NCBI GenBank assembly: GCA_023659985.1
Contig: JAGXOH010000003.1
Span: forward strand, 1 to 40,799
Length of the DNA stretch: 40,799 bases
DNA from: Candidatus Falkowbacteria bacterium LH_S3
GTDB taxonomy: Bacteria; Patescibacteriota; Patescibacteriia; Patescibacteriales; JAGXOH01
Reading direction: 5' to 3'
Shown here: positions 10,661 to 18,660 of the stretch, piece by piece
Position numbering within the stretch: position 1 is the first letter of the stretch
How the letters are laid out: each line of letters begins with the position of its first letter
Position numbers and translations under genes: made by a program
Notes under the pieces: generated by a model
What the model was told of the DNA's origin: nothing
What the model saw: only the letters and a program-made list of their open reading frames with translations
The model's database searches: none

Positions 10661-10770
10661 GAAAATTTGCCTTCGGCAAATTGTTGAAAGTTGAAAGTTG
10701 AAAGAATAATTTGCCTTCTGCTAAATTGTTGAAAGTTGAAAGCCGAATTCTGAAAGAAGAATTCCTTCGG
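10661..10770. repeat. TTGAANG heptads with palindromes (aatttgccttcggcaaatt; gaattccttcggaattgc)
   Basis: Same word family as 7150-7650. Confidence 0.85.
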
Positions 10771-10789
10771 AATTGCCGAATGCTGAATG

Positions 10790-11190
10790 CATAAAAATTA
10801 AAGATATTAAATATAGTTGAAACTCAAAATTCAAAACTTAAAACGTAAAACCAAAAGTCAAAATTCAAAACCAAAATTTAAATGAAATCCAAAATCCAAA
10901 AAATATGATTGAAACGTAAAACTCAAAGTTCAAAACGCAAAACCAAAAATTAAATAAAATCCAAAATCCAAAGCTCAAATGTCAAATAAATGTCAAATGA
11001 CTAAATGTCAAATGTTGTAATCTTGTAAATTATAAATTATATGCCGTGGGTTTCTGGCTTAATATTTTTATGCGTTCAGCGTTAAGCAGTCAAGCTTTGC
11101 TTGACTAATTTGGCATTAGGATTTTGGATTTCATTTGGCATTAGGATTTTGGCATTAGGATTTTAGTAAGTATTTGAGCTTTGACATTTT
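10790..11190. repeat. NTCAAAA / AAATCCA heptad array, conserved core, palindrome AGTCAAGC-TTT-GCTTGACT, then the reverse-complement word family
   Basis: actcaaa, gttcaaa, aaaatcc, atgtcaa words to about 11030, then tttggcattaggattttggatttc on the other side of agtcaagctttgcttgact. Confidence 0.85.
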
Positions 11191-11201
11191 GGCACAAACC
11201 C

Positions 11202-11230
11202 TTGACAAAATTATAATAGTTTGCTATACT
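11202..11230 (+). promoter_or_regulatory. Strong sigma70-type promoter: TTGACA - 17 nt - TATACT
   Basis: ttgaca 11202-11207 and tatact 11225-11230, 17-nt spacer. Confidence 0.75.
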
Positions 11231-11343
11231 AAAATATCAATTGAAAATGAGGCTAATGAGGCTAAATTCATTTTTAATTGTTCAAAATAGCTCTTTGATA
11301 AAACAAAATTGGTGGAAAATTCAGTTTTGCCGCTTCTTCTATA

Positions 11344-11388
11344 AAGAGCGCAGAGGATATTTCTAGTAAAAGTATCTTGCGTGCTCTT
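11344..11388 (+). other. Imperfect long stem-loop in the 5' leader of the 11.5 kb ORF
   Basis: AAGAGCGCAGAGGATA ... TATCTTGCGTGCTCTT, complementary with a few mismatches or bulges. Confidence 0.5.
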
Positions 11389-11400
11389 CATAGAGGAGAG

Positions 11401-11484
11401 ATGGCGAAACCAGCGGCCAAAGAACTGCTGGTATTCCACGCTCTTGAGACTATCTTTTGGGATAAAACCAAGTCTCTGGGATAA
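11401..11484 (+). CDS. Possible 27-aa upstream ORF MAKPAAKELLVFHALETIFWDKTKSLG
   Basis: ATG after a purine-rich gaggagag; the frame is also open upstream without ATG; stops 20 nt before the next ORF. Confidence 0.35.
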   Translation: MAKPAAKELLVFHALETIFWDKTKSLG

Positions 11485-11504
11485 GAAAAAAAGGAGGAAG
11501 AAAA

Positions 11505-12056
11505 ATGAAGTTTTATGAAATTGATTTCCGGCATGCGGGGGATACTCCAATGATGAAATTGGAGAGTGATGAGGAATTGAAAGGAACTCTCCAGATTCAA
11601 ACTCCTACTAGGAAACAGGAAGGAATCGAAATCCCCATTATAGGGGAAGGTTTTGAAGTTAAAGTCAATAGAACGGACAAGGGGCTTATCCTCGTCTGGG
11701 GTGATTGGGACAAGGGGAAAGATGAGCGTTGCTTAGTTCTCCTAAAAGGAAGGAGTTTCAGCAGCTTCGATTGTGATTATGATAAGGCTGATAACATCCA
11801 ACTTCTGACAAGTGGTTGGGGTAAAAGCAGGAAGAGGAGATTCTATGCTAATTTTCTACTGTTACTGGATGTAGGAGCAAAGTTTTTTCTTAGAAAACAT
11901 CCTCGTCGCGAGTTCTCCTCTTTTTGGTATACATGGGGGGGGAGCATCGTGGACCGTAGAAGAGGAATATACTTGGAAAAAGCGGCAAAACCGCTTAGCA
12001 TTAGAAAATGCAGTAGAAAATGGAGAATGGCTGTGAATTTCCATTATTTTCCTTAG
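11505..12056 (+). CDS. Hypothetical protein with strong Shine-Dalgarno; probable frameshift at a G8 tract (alternative frame ends at 12036)
   Basis: aaggaggaagaaaaATG; no family recognised; the reading past 11942 in the other frame (GASWTVEEEYTWKKRQNRLALENAVENGEWL*) looks more protein-like. Confidence 0.6.
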   Translation: MKFYEIDFRHAGDTPMMKLESDEELKGTLQIQTPTRKQEGIEIPIIGEGFEVKVNRTDKGLILVWGDWDKGKDERCLVLLKGRSFSSFDCDYDKADNIQLLTSGWGKSRKRRFYANFLLLLDVGAKFFLRKHPRREFSSFWYTWGGSIVDRRRGIYLEKAAKPLSIRKCSRKWRMAVNFHYFP

Positions 12057-12185
12057 TGATCTCCACAGAGACCTTGAGCATGTCTTTAAACTGCTCTTTT
12101 TTATTCTCAAAATTTCAAAAATTTACAATCCTTCAATTTTTTGCTACAATATAATTAACTTTTGTTTTGCGGTTTGAGATTTTGC

Positions 12186-12204
12186 GAAACGCCGCAAGCG
12201 TTTC
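12186..12204. other. Perfect 7-bp hairpin GAAACGC-CGCAA-GCGTTTC
   Basis: Inverted repeat read directly; not followed by a clear T-tract. Confidence 0.5.
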
Positions 12205-12314
12205 ACTCAAAAAAGGTTCGCGCATTTTCAATTATAGTCCACAGTTCAATTGTAAATAGTAGCTCATAAATGAGGGCAAGATTAAGTTTTTAATTCGTAG
12301 TCAATTTTTATAAC

Positions 12315-12387
12315 AGCGGGGTGGAGCAGGTGGCAGCTCGCCAGGCCCATAACCTGGAGGTCGTAGGTTCGAATCCTACCCCCGCAA
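12315..12387 (+). tRNA. Initiator tRNA-fMet(CAT), atypical (A1:A72, A29:U41, C33), CCA not encoded
   Basis: AGCGGGG TG GAGC AGGTGGCA GCTC G CCAGG CCCATAA CCTGG AGGTC GTAGG TTCGAAT CCTAC CCCCGCA A; aligns along its length with the bacterial initiator layout, with unpaired 1:72. Confidence 0.93.
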
Positions 12388-12429
12388 CATTCTCATTGAT
12401 AATTTTTATAATTTAAGTTCAATCAGTAA

Positions 12430-12501
12430 GCCGGGGTAGCTCAGTGGTAGAGCAAATGACTGAAAATCATTGTGTCATGAGTTCAATTCTCATCCCTGGC
12501 A
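12430..12501 (+). tRNA. tRNA-Phe(GAA)
   Basis: Acceptor GCCGGGG/CCCTGGC; anticodon arm AATGA-CTGAAAA-TCATT; no encoded CCA. Confidence 0.94.
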
Positions 12502-12550
12502 CATTTTCGTTTATAATTTCAGGATTTAATTTATGAATCTTAAATAAGAA

Positions 12551-12624
12551 CGGAGTGTGGCCTAGATGGCTAAGGCGCGTGCTTTGGGAGCACGAGATCC
12601 CGGGTTCAAGTCCCGGCGCTCCGA
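12551..12624 (+). tRNA. tRNA-Pro(TGG)
   Basis: Acceptor CGGAGTG/CGCTCCG with C1:G72; anticodon arm CGTGC-TTTGGGA-GCACG. Confidence 0.94.
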
Positions 12625-12730
12625 CCCTTAAAATTAGAAGTCAGAAATTAACAGTCGTGAATTAGTTTGGTGAAGATATAAATTTTTATTATGATAATTC
12701 GTAATTAATAATTTGAAATTTTTTATTTCT

Positions 12731-13009
12731 ATGCCTAATACAAAATCAGCTAAAAAAGAATTAAAAAAGAACGCAAAACAAAAGGTTTATAACCAAGACA
12801 TTAAAGGTAATGTCAAAAATTTAATGAAGAAGAGCCAAAAAGCCATACTGGCCAGGGAAGATGGTGCTAAAGATTTGCTGTCCCAAACTTTAAAAGCATT
12901 GGATAAAGCGGCTCAAAAAGGCGTTCTTAAAAAGAACACGACTGATAGAAAAAAATCTAAGATACACAAGTTGTTTAATAAGAAGACAGCGGAAAAGAAA
13001 GATAAATAA
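12731..13009 (+). CDS. rpsT: 30S ribosomal protein S20
   Basis: MPNTKSAKKELKKNAKQKVYNQDIKGNVKNLMKK...LDKAAQKGVLKKNTTDRKKSKIHKLFNK; ATG at 12731 favoured over the listed 12713. Confidence 0.92.
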   Translation: MPNTKSAKKELKKNAKQKVYNQDIKGNVKNLMKKSQKAILAREDGAKDLLSQTLKALDKAAQKGVLKKNTTDRKKSKIHKLFNKKTAEKKDK

Positions 13010-13045
13010 TTTTTATTGTTCCAGCAGTGTTTATTTTATTTTTAC

Positions 13046-13072
13046 AAGAACAGGGCATTACCCTGTTCTTTG
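13046..13072 (+). terminator. Hairpin AAGAACAGGG-CATTA-CCCTGTTCTT downstream of rpsT
   Basis: 10-bp perfect stem; weak U-tract (TTTGGTT), so the terminator call is moderate. Confidence 0.55.
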
Positions 13073-13095
13073 GTTCATATTATCATTTAATTAGG

Positions 13096-13168
13096 GCATC
13101 CTTGGCTCAGGGGTTAGAGCGCTGCCTTCACACGGCAGAGGTCGTAGGTTCAAATCCTACAGGATGCA
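13096..13168 (+). tRNA. tRNA-Val(CAC)
   Basis: Acceptor GCATCCT/AGGATGC; anticodon arm CTGCC-TTCACAC-GGCAG; no encoded CCA. Confidence 0.93.
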
Positions 13169-13171
13169 CTA

Positions 13172-13345
13172 AGAAAATTTGCTTTCAGCAAATTGCCAAA
13201 CGTTGAAAGTTGAAAGTTGAAAGAATAAATTGAATTAAGCAAAGCTTAATTGTTGAAGGTTGAAGGTCGAACGTTGAAGGTTGAAAGAAAAAAATGGTTA
13301 ATTATTGAAAGTTGAAAGAATAATTTGCCGAAGACAAATTTAATG
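13172..13345. repeat. TTGAANG heptads plus palindromes (aatttgctttcagcaaatt, aattaagcaaagcttaatt)
   Basis: Same word family as 7150-7650. Confidence 0.85.
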
Positions 13346-13424
13346 CCAAATATATTCTTACAGCTTAGAGCTTTGAGCAATTTTCCTTAGGAGGAAAATT
13401 TTTTAAGTATACGTTTGTTGTAAC

Positions 13425-13496
13425 GGGCCTGTAGTTCAGGGGTAGAACGCCGCGTTCGCAACGCGGAAGTCATCGGTTCAAATCCGATCAGGTCCA
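13425..13496 (+). tRNA. tRNA-Ala(CGC)
   Basis: Acceptor GGGCCTG/CAGGTCC with the G3:U70 Ala identity pair; anticodon arm CCGCG-TTCGCAA-CGCGG. Confidence 0.94.
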
Positions 13497-13655
13497 CCCC
13501 TAAAAAGAATATAAATCCGGAAGCCGAAAAGTTTTTGTATTTGTTGGTCACTAAGATAAGACTTTTGCTAAGGCAAAGACTTTTTTGAATTCAAAGCATA
13601 AATTGGGGTGTTTTGTTTTTACATTTAAGTTTTTGGACTTTTGGAATTAATAACT

Positions 13656-14534
13656 ATGTCTCGTCGGGTTGTTTTTTATTTTTTATTGATTTTAATTCTC
13701 CTATTTTCACTTTTTTCCCTTTATTATTTAAAAGCAACCAAAAACAAGCTTCAGGTCAATTTTTTTGATGTGGGTCAGGGTGATTCTATTTTAATAGAAG
13801 CTCCTGCTGGCCAAAATATTTTAATAGACGGCGGCCCGGATGACAAAGTTTTGTTTCAGTTAGGAAGAAGTTTGCCTTTTTGGGATAGAACCATTGACTT
13901 AATGATTCTTACTCATCCTCATAGTGATCATATTTCCGGATTGATAGAAGTTTTGGATAGATATAATGTAAAAAAAGTCTTGTATACGGATGTGGGGTGT
14001 CATTCAACCCTTTACCATAAGTGGGAGAGAGCCATAGCTGGAAAGAATATTAAAGTTATGACGACAAAGAGTCAACAAAAAATAAAGTTAAGCCAAAATT
14101 GTTATTTAAAAATATTGTCTCCTTTAACCTTTTTGCCAAACAAAGATATAGATAATTTAAATAATAGCTCAATTGTTTCCAAGTTAGATTGTCAAAATAC
14201 CTCTTTTTTGTTTACCGGAGATATAGAAAGGCGAGCCAAGGAGGAGTTGGTTGCTTCCGAGTTTGATTTACAAGCCGAGATTTTAAAAGCCGCCCATCAC
14301 GGGGACAGAGAAGAAGGAAGTGGTTTTTTGAAAGAAGTTTCTCCTGAGATGGTCGTAGTGTCTGTGGGAGATAATGATTATGGCCTTCCAGATATGCTAT
14401 ATTTGCGAAAATTGAAAGATAAGGGTATACAAGTTTTTAGAACTGACAATCAGGGGACTGTTATTTTTGAAAAAGATAATTCCCAAGCTAATGTGGAGTT
14501 CGGCTCTTTAGGTATAGAAGACATTTTTTATTAA
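13656..14534 (+). CDS. ComEC/Rec2-like metallo-beta-lactamase domain protein (stand-alone)
   Basis: N-terminal TM, then VNFFDVGQGDSILIEAP...ILIDGGP, LTHPHSDHISGL, FLFTGDIE, LKAAHHGD; ATG at 13656. Confidence 0.88.
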   Translation: MSRRVVFYFLLILILLFSLFSLYYLKATKNKLQVNFFDVGQGDSILIEAPAGQNILIDGGPDDKVLFQLGRSLPFWDRTIDLMILTHPHSDHISGLIEVLDRYNVKKVLYTDVGCHSTLYHKWERAIAGKNIKVMTTKSQQKIKLSQNCYLKILSPLTFLPNKDIDNLNNSSIVSKLDCQNTSFLFTGDIERRAKEELVASEFDLQAEILKAAHHGDREEGSGFLKEVSPEMVVVSVGDNDYGLPDMLYLRKLKDKGIQVFRTDNQGTVIFEKDNSQANVEFGSLGIEDIFY

Positions 14535-14726
14535 GGTGAACAAGTTCAGATAGATTGGACTCCAAAACAACTAAAAAGTAAATGCAAATAGGATTTAAGT
14601 TTCATAATTACGGATTTGCTATATTGGGACAATTATTGGTACAATAATAGTAATTTGTGGATTATATTTTCGTCCAACTTATATCCAGTAGTGTTTTTTG
14701 ATTATTTGACCTTCATTTGACATTAA

Positions 14727-14800
14727 ATATGTTTGAAACTCAAAACTCAAAGTTAAAAACGTAAAACCAAAACTCAAAATTCAAAACTGAATTAAAACAT
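14727..14800 (+). repeat. NTCAAAA heptad element upstream of the four-helix-bundle gene
   Basis: aatatgtttgaaactcaaaactcaaagttaaaaacgtaaaaccaaaactcaaaattcaaaactgaattaaaacatcg. Confidence 0.8.
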
Positions 14801-14869
14801 CGTTGTTATTATTTTTCAATTCAAATAATCAAATTTTTAGAAACATTACCAGAAAAGAAAGTTTATTGG

Positions 14870-15136
14870 GTGATTTCAGACCAATTACTAAGATCAGCTA
14901 CTTCTATCGGAGCTAACATTGTTGAAGCTAAAGCATCAAGTTCTAAACGAGAATTTATTAAGTTTTATAAAATTGCTTTGAAGTCTGCCAACGAAACTAA
15001 ATATTGGCTAGGATTATTAAGAGATGCAACTCAGGCTGATAAAAAGAAAATTAACCAGATTTTATTAGAAGTTGAAGAAATATCAAAAATATTAGGTTCC
15101 AGTTTATTAACTTTGAAAAACAAGAAGGAGTTTTAA
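14870..15136 (+). CDS. Four helix bundle protein (23S rRNA intervening-sequence protein / S23 family); N-terminus probably incomplete or further upstream
   Basis: DQLLRSATSIGANIVEAKASSSKREFIKFYKIALKSANETKYWLGLLRD. Upstream in-frame codons IIKFLETLPEKKVYWVI fit family helix 1, but no ATG was seen before the repeat. Confidence 0.85.
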   Translation: MISDQLLRSATSIGANIVEAKASSSKREFIKFYKIALKSANETKYWLGLLRDATQADKKKINQILLEVEEISKILGSSLLTLKNKKEF

Positions 15137-15400
15137 GTTTTAAGTTGTAGTTTTTAGCTTTAAGTTTTTAGCTTTAAGTTTTTAGCTTTAAGTTTTAAGC
15201 TTTAACATTTGACATTTGAGCTTTGACATTTAATTTGTTATTTAGTCATTTGAAATTCATTTGACATTAAGATTTTGTCATTTGGATTTTATTGTATGTC
15301 ATTAGGATTTTATTAAGTATTTGAGCTTTGGATTTTGGATTTCAATGTTACAATTGCAGCAATTAGGGTTACATTTTGGATTTCAAATAACTAAATGATA
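15125..15400 (-). repeat. Reverse-complement heptad array (gttttaa, tttttag, ctttaag, atttgac, attttgg words)
   Basis: 7-nt phased words, opposite polarity to the array at 14727. Confidence 0.85.
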
Positions 15401-15428
15401 TAATAATTAATAGGTCTAATTAATAAGT

Positions 15429-18359
15429 ATGTTATTTATGACTATTTTTAAATTGCCACAGAAGAAGTTTATTTTTTTCAAATTATTGGTTTGCTCAATT
15501 TTTTGTTTTGTTTTTTTGTTTGCGATCGGCTTGAAAATTCCTGAATTTTTTACTGTAAAAAAAGCTTCTGCCACTATTGCCGAGTCCAGTAAATATCTGC
15601 CTTTAGATCCGGCTAACAAGAACATCAATATTAACGGTTACAATATAGAAATGTCAGGCGGTTGGCTTACTTATGATGGAGACAATGAAGGGATATACAT
15701 AGGAACAAACGGCAACGTAGGCATTGGCACCACTAGTCCCGCTTATAAGTTTCAAACCATGGGTTACGGTTATTTTTCCCAACCTGTAACTGTTGGCACC
15801 CCAACAGCAGACACCCATGTCACTACTAAGTCCTATGTAGATTCAGAGCTCCAAAGCGCTACTACCACAGTGGAAGACACCTATGTCAACGAATCTGGCG
15901 ACACCATGACTGGAGCTTTAGACATCCAGCAACCAGATACAGGCGATATATTTAACATTTCAAGTAGCACGGCAGGGGATTTGATGACTATAACCAATGC
16001 CGGCAACGTCGGCATCGGGACGACGGGACCAAGTAGAAAACTGGATGTAAATGGTGACATTAGAATAAGAGGGAATGACATCTTCGAATCCGGTAATAAT
16101 AATTTCTTAACAATGAATTACGATGATACTTCTCGTATGCGGACTCACAGGCTTGATATTGGTAGACACCTTGACGCATACAAAGACTGGGGTGGAGAAG
16201 GCGATACTCTATTCCTTGGTTGGTCCACCGCCAATAGTGTTCTTGGGTACAACGGAGCTAGCTCAGGAGATGTTGCAAATGTTGGTGTCTTGGTCACTCA
16301 GGACACTGCATTTAAAGGCAACGTCGGCATCGGCACCACCAATCCTTCCTATGCTCTGGATGTAGCAGGTTATGGTCAATTCTCCCAACCCGTAACTGTC
16401 GGTACTCCTATAGCAGATACCCATGCCACCACCAAGTCCTATGTGGATTCAGAGCTTTCAGAAGCTACCTCTACAGCAGAAAACACCTATGTTAACGAAT
16501 CAGGCGACACCATGACTGGAGCTTTAAACATGAATAGCAATATTGATCTCAACTCCAATACACTGTTTATAAATAAAGGTGATGGTTTAGAGATGGGTCG
16601 TGATGATAGTATATGTAGTAGTAATGATTGTTACTATTTAGCAAAAACAGATGCAAATGCTGCAGATCCGGACGGCGAATTTTCTATTGGCGAGAGAGGA
16701 AATGATGACATTTTTAACGCCTGGATGCATTTTGACAGCGGCAACGTCGGCATCGGGACGACAAATCCGAGTACAGCGTTGGAAGTAAATGGGATCTACG
16801 AGACTGGCTTGGGTAATAGTTACGATAAGATACGTGTGTATCCTTCCTCAAGTTACACTATTGGAATGAAATCAGCCCAAACATTGGGCTTTCTTAACGA
16901 CTGGGCGACTACTTTTACCATGAATGCTGATAATAACCGAGGTTGGCTCTGGAGAGATACCTCAGATGCTGCTTCTGATGGTGCCATGAGTTTAACGACT
17001 AATGGAAGATTATATGTAAAAAGTACGGCTGCATTTAGCGGCAACGTCGGCATCGGGACGACGGGGCCCGCTTACGCTCTGGATGTAGCAGGTTATGGTC
17101 AATTTGCTCAACCCGTAACTGTTGGCACCCCAACAGCAAATACGCACGCTGCCACCAAGAGTTATGTGGATAGTGAGATTGGATCAGTTAGCGATACCTA
17201 TGTTAACGAATCAGGCGACACCATGACTGGGAATTTGGCCTTTACTCCTACTGGACCTAGTGCTCAGATTGGAGATACTTTTGCTGATAATACCTACAAG
17301 AGTTATATTAATTTTAATGCTGGTTCTGGTTCAAATGATCCGGGGTATATTATGCATGAAACTTCTGGAACTAGTACTAATGAAGGGGTTTTGCATATTA
17401 TTCCTTCGGATGATAATCAGTATGGAGATTATGTCTCTATTCATGGAACCAACGATTCTGATATGATTAAACTTCATACCTCTGGAGATATTGAAGGGAT
17501 AAATACAATACGATTCCAAGATTCAGACAGAAGAATTTATGGAATATCATCGGACGGTAATGACACGGTAGTTATTGATGGAAATTGGAACGAGCTTCTC
17601 GAAATGGGGAGAGTGATTGGTTGGACAGGTTCAAATTTTTACATAGGATCTAACTGGGATACTGTAGATCACACTGATGATATGATAGAAATCGGCCGCG
17701 ATGTGGGACATCTCGAATTTGAAGATACCACTGGAGAAGTAATGAGAGTAACTGGAGGCAATGTCGGCATTGGAGCAACAGCACCTGCTGAAAAACTTGA
17801 AGTTGCAGGTAACATCAGGCTAGATGATGGCGGGGATGCGTATATTGAGAATCAGTCTGGTTATGTAGGTATTAGGCCGCATGATGCTACTCATGGTTTA
17901 ATTATGCGTGACTTTGACGGAAATAGCACCAATTGGAGTGGAATTCGGACTCAGGATGACGGAAGTATGGAACTGAGGGCGGATGGCGGGTCTTACAGTC
18001 AGCTTGTTTTAGCAGATAACGGCAATGTCGGCCTCGGGACGGCGAGTCCGGGGGCGAAGTTGGATGTAGCAGGCGGCGGGTCATTCGGCAACCCTGTGAC
18101 TGTCGGCACCCCAACAGCAGCAAGTCACGCCGCTACCAAAGATTATGTTGATTCTAATTTTGGGGGTGGTTCTTATAAAGCAAATACAGTTGATCAAGAT
18201 TATAGTGGGGGTTGCAATTGTGATAAAGATAATTGCGCTAGTGGATACGATAATGTGGATAATATTGATTGTACGATAACAAATTATTGTGTAAGTGATC
18301 AGTATGAATGTAGAGGATACGAAACATGTAGCTGCACTTGCAATGTTTGTGAAGAATAA
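15429..18359 (+). CDS. Large exported fibre-like protein with NVGIGTT...P modules and a Cys-rich C-terminus
   Basis: N-terminal hydrophobic segment; about seven NVGIG/NVGLG modules; recurrent QPVTVGTPTADTHATTKSYVDSE and DTYVNESGDTMTG blocks as in phage-tail-fibre-like surface proteins. Confidence 0.8.
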   Translation: MLFMTIFKLPQKKFIFFKLLVCSIFCFVFLFAIGLKIPEFFTVKKASATIAESSKYLPLDPANKNININGYNIEMSGGWLTYDGDNEGIYIGTNGNVGIGTTSPAYKFQTMGYGYFSQPVTVGTPTADTHVTTKSYVDSELQSATTTVEDTYVNESGDTMTGALDIQQPDTGDIFNISSSTAGDLMTITNAGNVGIGTTGPSRKLDVNGDIRIRGNDIFESGNNNFLTMNYDDTSRMRTHRLDIGRHLDAYKDWGGEGDTLFLGWSTANSVLGYNGASSGDVANVGVLVTQDTAFKGNVGIGTTNPSYALDVAGYGQFSQPVTVGTPIADTHATTKSYVDSELSEATSTAENTYVNESGDTMTGALNMNSNIDLNSNTLFINKGDGLEMGRDDSICSSNDCYYLAKTDANAADPDGEFSIGERGNDDIFNAWMHFDSGNVGIGTTNPSTALEVNGIYETGLGNSYDKIRVYPSSSYTIGMKSAQTLGFLNDWATTFTMNADNNRGWLWRDTSDAASDGAMSLTTNGRLYVKSTAAFSGNVGIGTTGPAYALDVAGYGQFAQPVTVGTPTANTHAATKSYVDSEIGSVSDTYVNESGDTMTGNLAFTPTGPSAQIGDTFADNTYKSYINFNAGSGSNDPGYIMHETSGTSTNEGVLHIIPSDDNQYGDYVSIHGTNDSDMIKLHTSGDIEGINTIRFQDSDRRIYGISSDGNDTVVIDGNWNELLEMGRVIGWTGSNFYIGSNWDTVDHTDDMIEIGRDVGHLEFEDTTGEVMRVTGGNVGIGATAPAEKLEVAGNIRLDDGGDAYIENQSGYVGIRPHDATHGLIMRDFDGNSTNWSGIRTQDDGSMELRADGGSYSQLVLADNGNVGLGTASPGAKLDVAGGGSFGNPVTVGTPTAASHAATKDYVDSNFGGGSYKANTVDQDYSGGCNCDKDNCASGYDNVDNIDCTITNYCVSDQYECRGYETCSCTCNVCEE

Positions 18360-18394
18360 ATTTAACCGGTGGTTTTTCGGGTTACCCATTTTAA

Positions 18395-18545
18395 ATTAAG
18401 CAAAACTTAGAAAATTTGCTTTCAGCAAATTGTTGAAAGTTGAAAGTTCAAAGCTACAACTTAAAGCTTAAAACTCAAAATTTCTTAACAATGTTTTAAT
18501 TCAGTTTTGAACTTTGAGTTTTGCGTTTCAACTATATTTTATGTT
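18395..18545 (-). repeat. Palindrome aatttgctttcagcaaatt plus reverse-complement heptad element ending in gtttcaactatat
   Basis: Reverse complement reads atatagttgaaacgcaaaactcaaagttcaaaactgaattaaaacattgttaagaaatttt. Confidence 0.8.
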
Positions 18546-18613
18546 ATAATTAATTTAAAGGTCGATTTATGTATTTTATAATTAACATACTTAAAAATTA
18601 ATTAATTGGGTAT

Positions 18614-18640
18614 TTTGTTGGCAGTAGCTAAGCCAACAAA
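18614..18640 (+). promoter_or_regulatory. Perfect 9-bp hairpin TTTGTTGGC-agtagctaa-GCCAACAAA in the 5' leader of the next CDS
   Basis: Inverted repeat ends about 20 nt before the ATG at 18661. Confidence 0.5.
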
Positions 18641-18660
18641 GGCCTTTCCTTTATTAAATT

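Noticed and set aside
11224-11600. Antisense ORFs 11224..11550 and 11388..11600
   Set aside because: They lie antisense to the promoter/leader/SD-bearing gene; compositions look like shadow ORFs.
12186-12204. Rho-independent terminator after the 11.5 kb ORF
   Set aside because: Perfect hairpin but no following T-tract and 130 nt from the stop codon; recorded only as a hairpin.
17902-18389. Antisense ORFs within the fibre gene (17902..18123, 18081..18389)
   Set aside because: Shadow ORFs of the repeat-rich coding sequence with no independent start signals.
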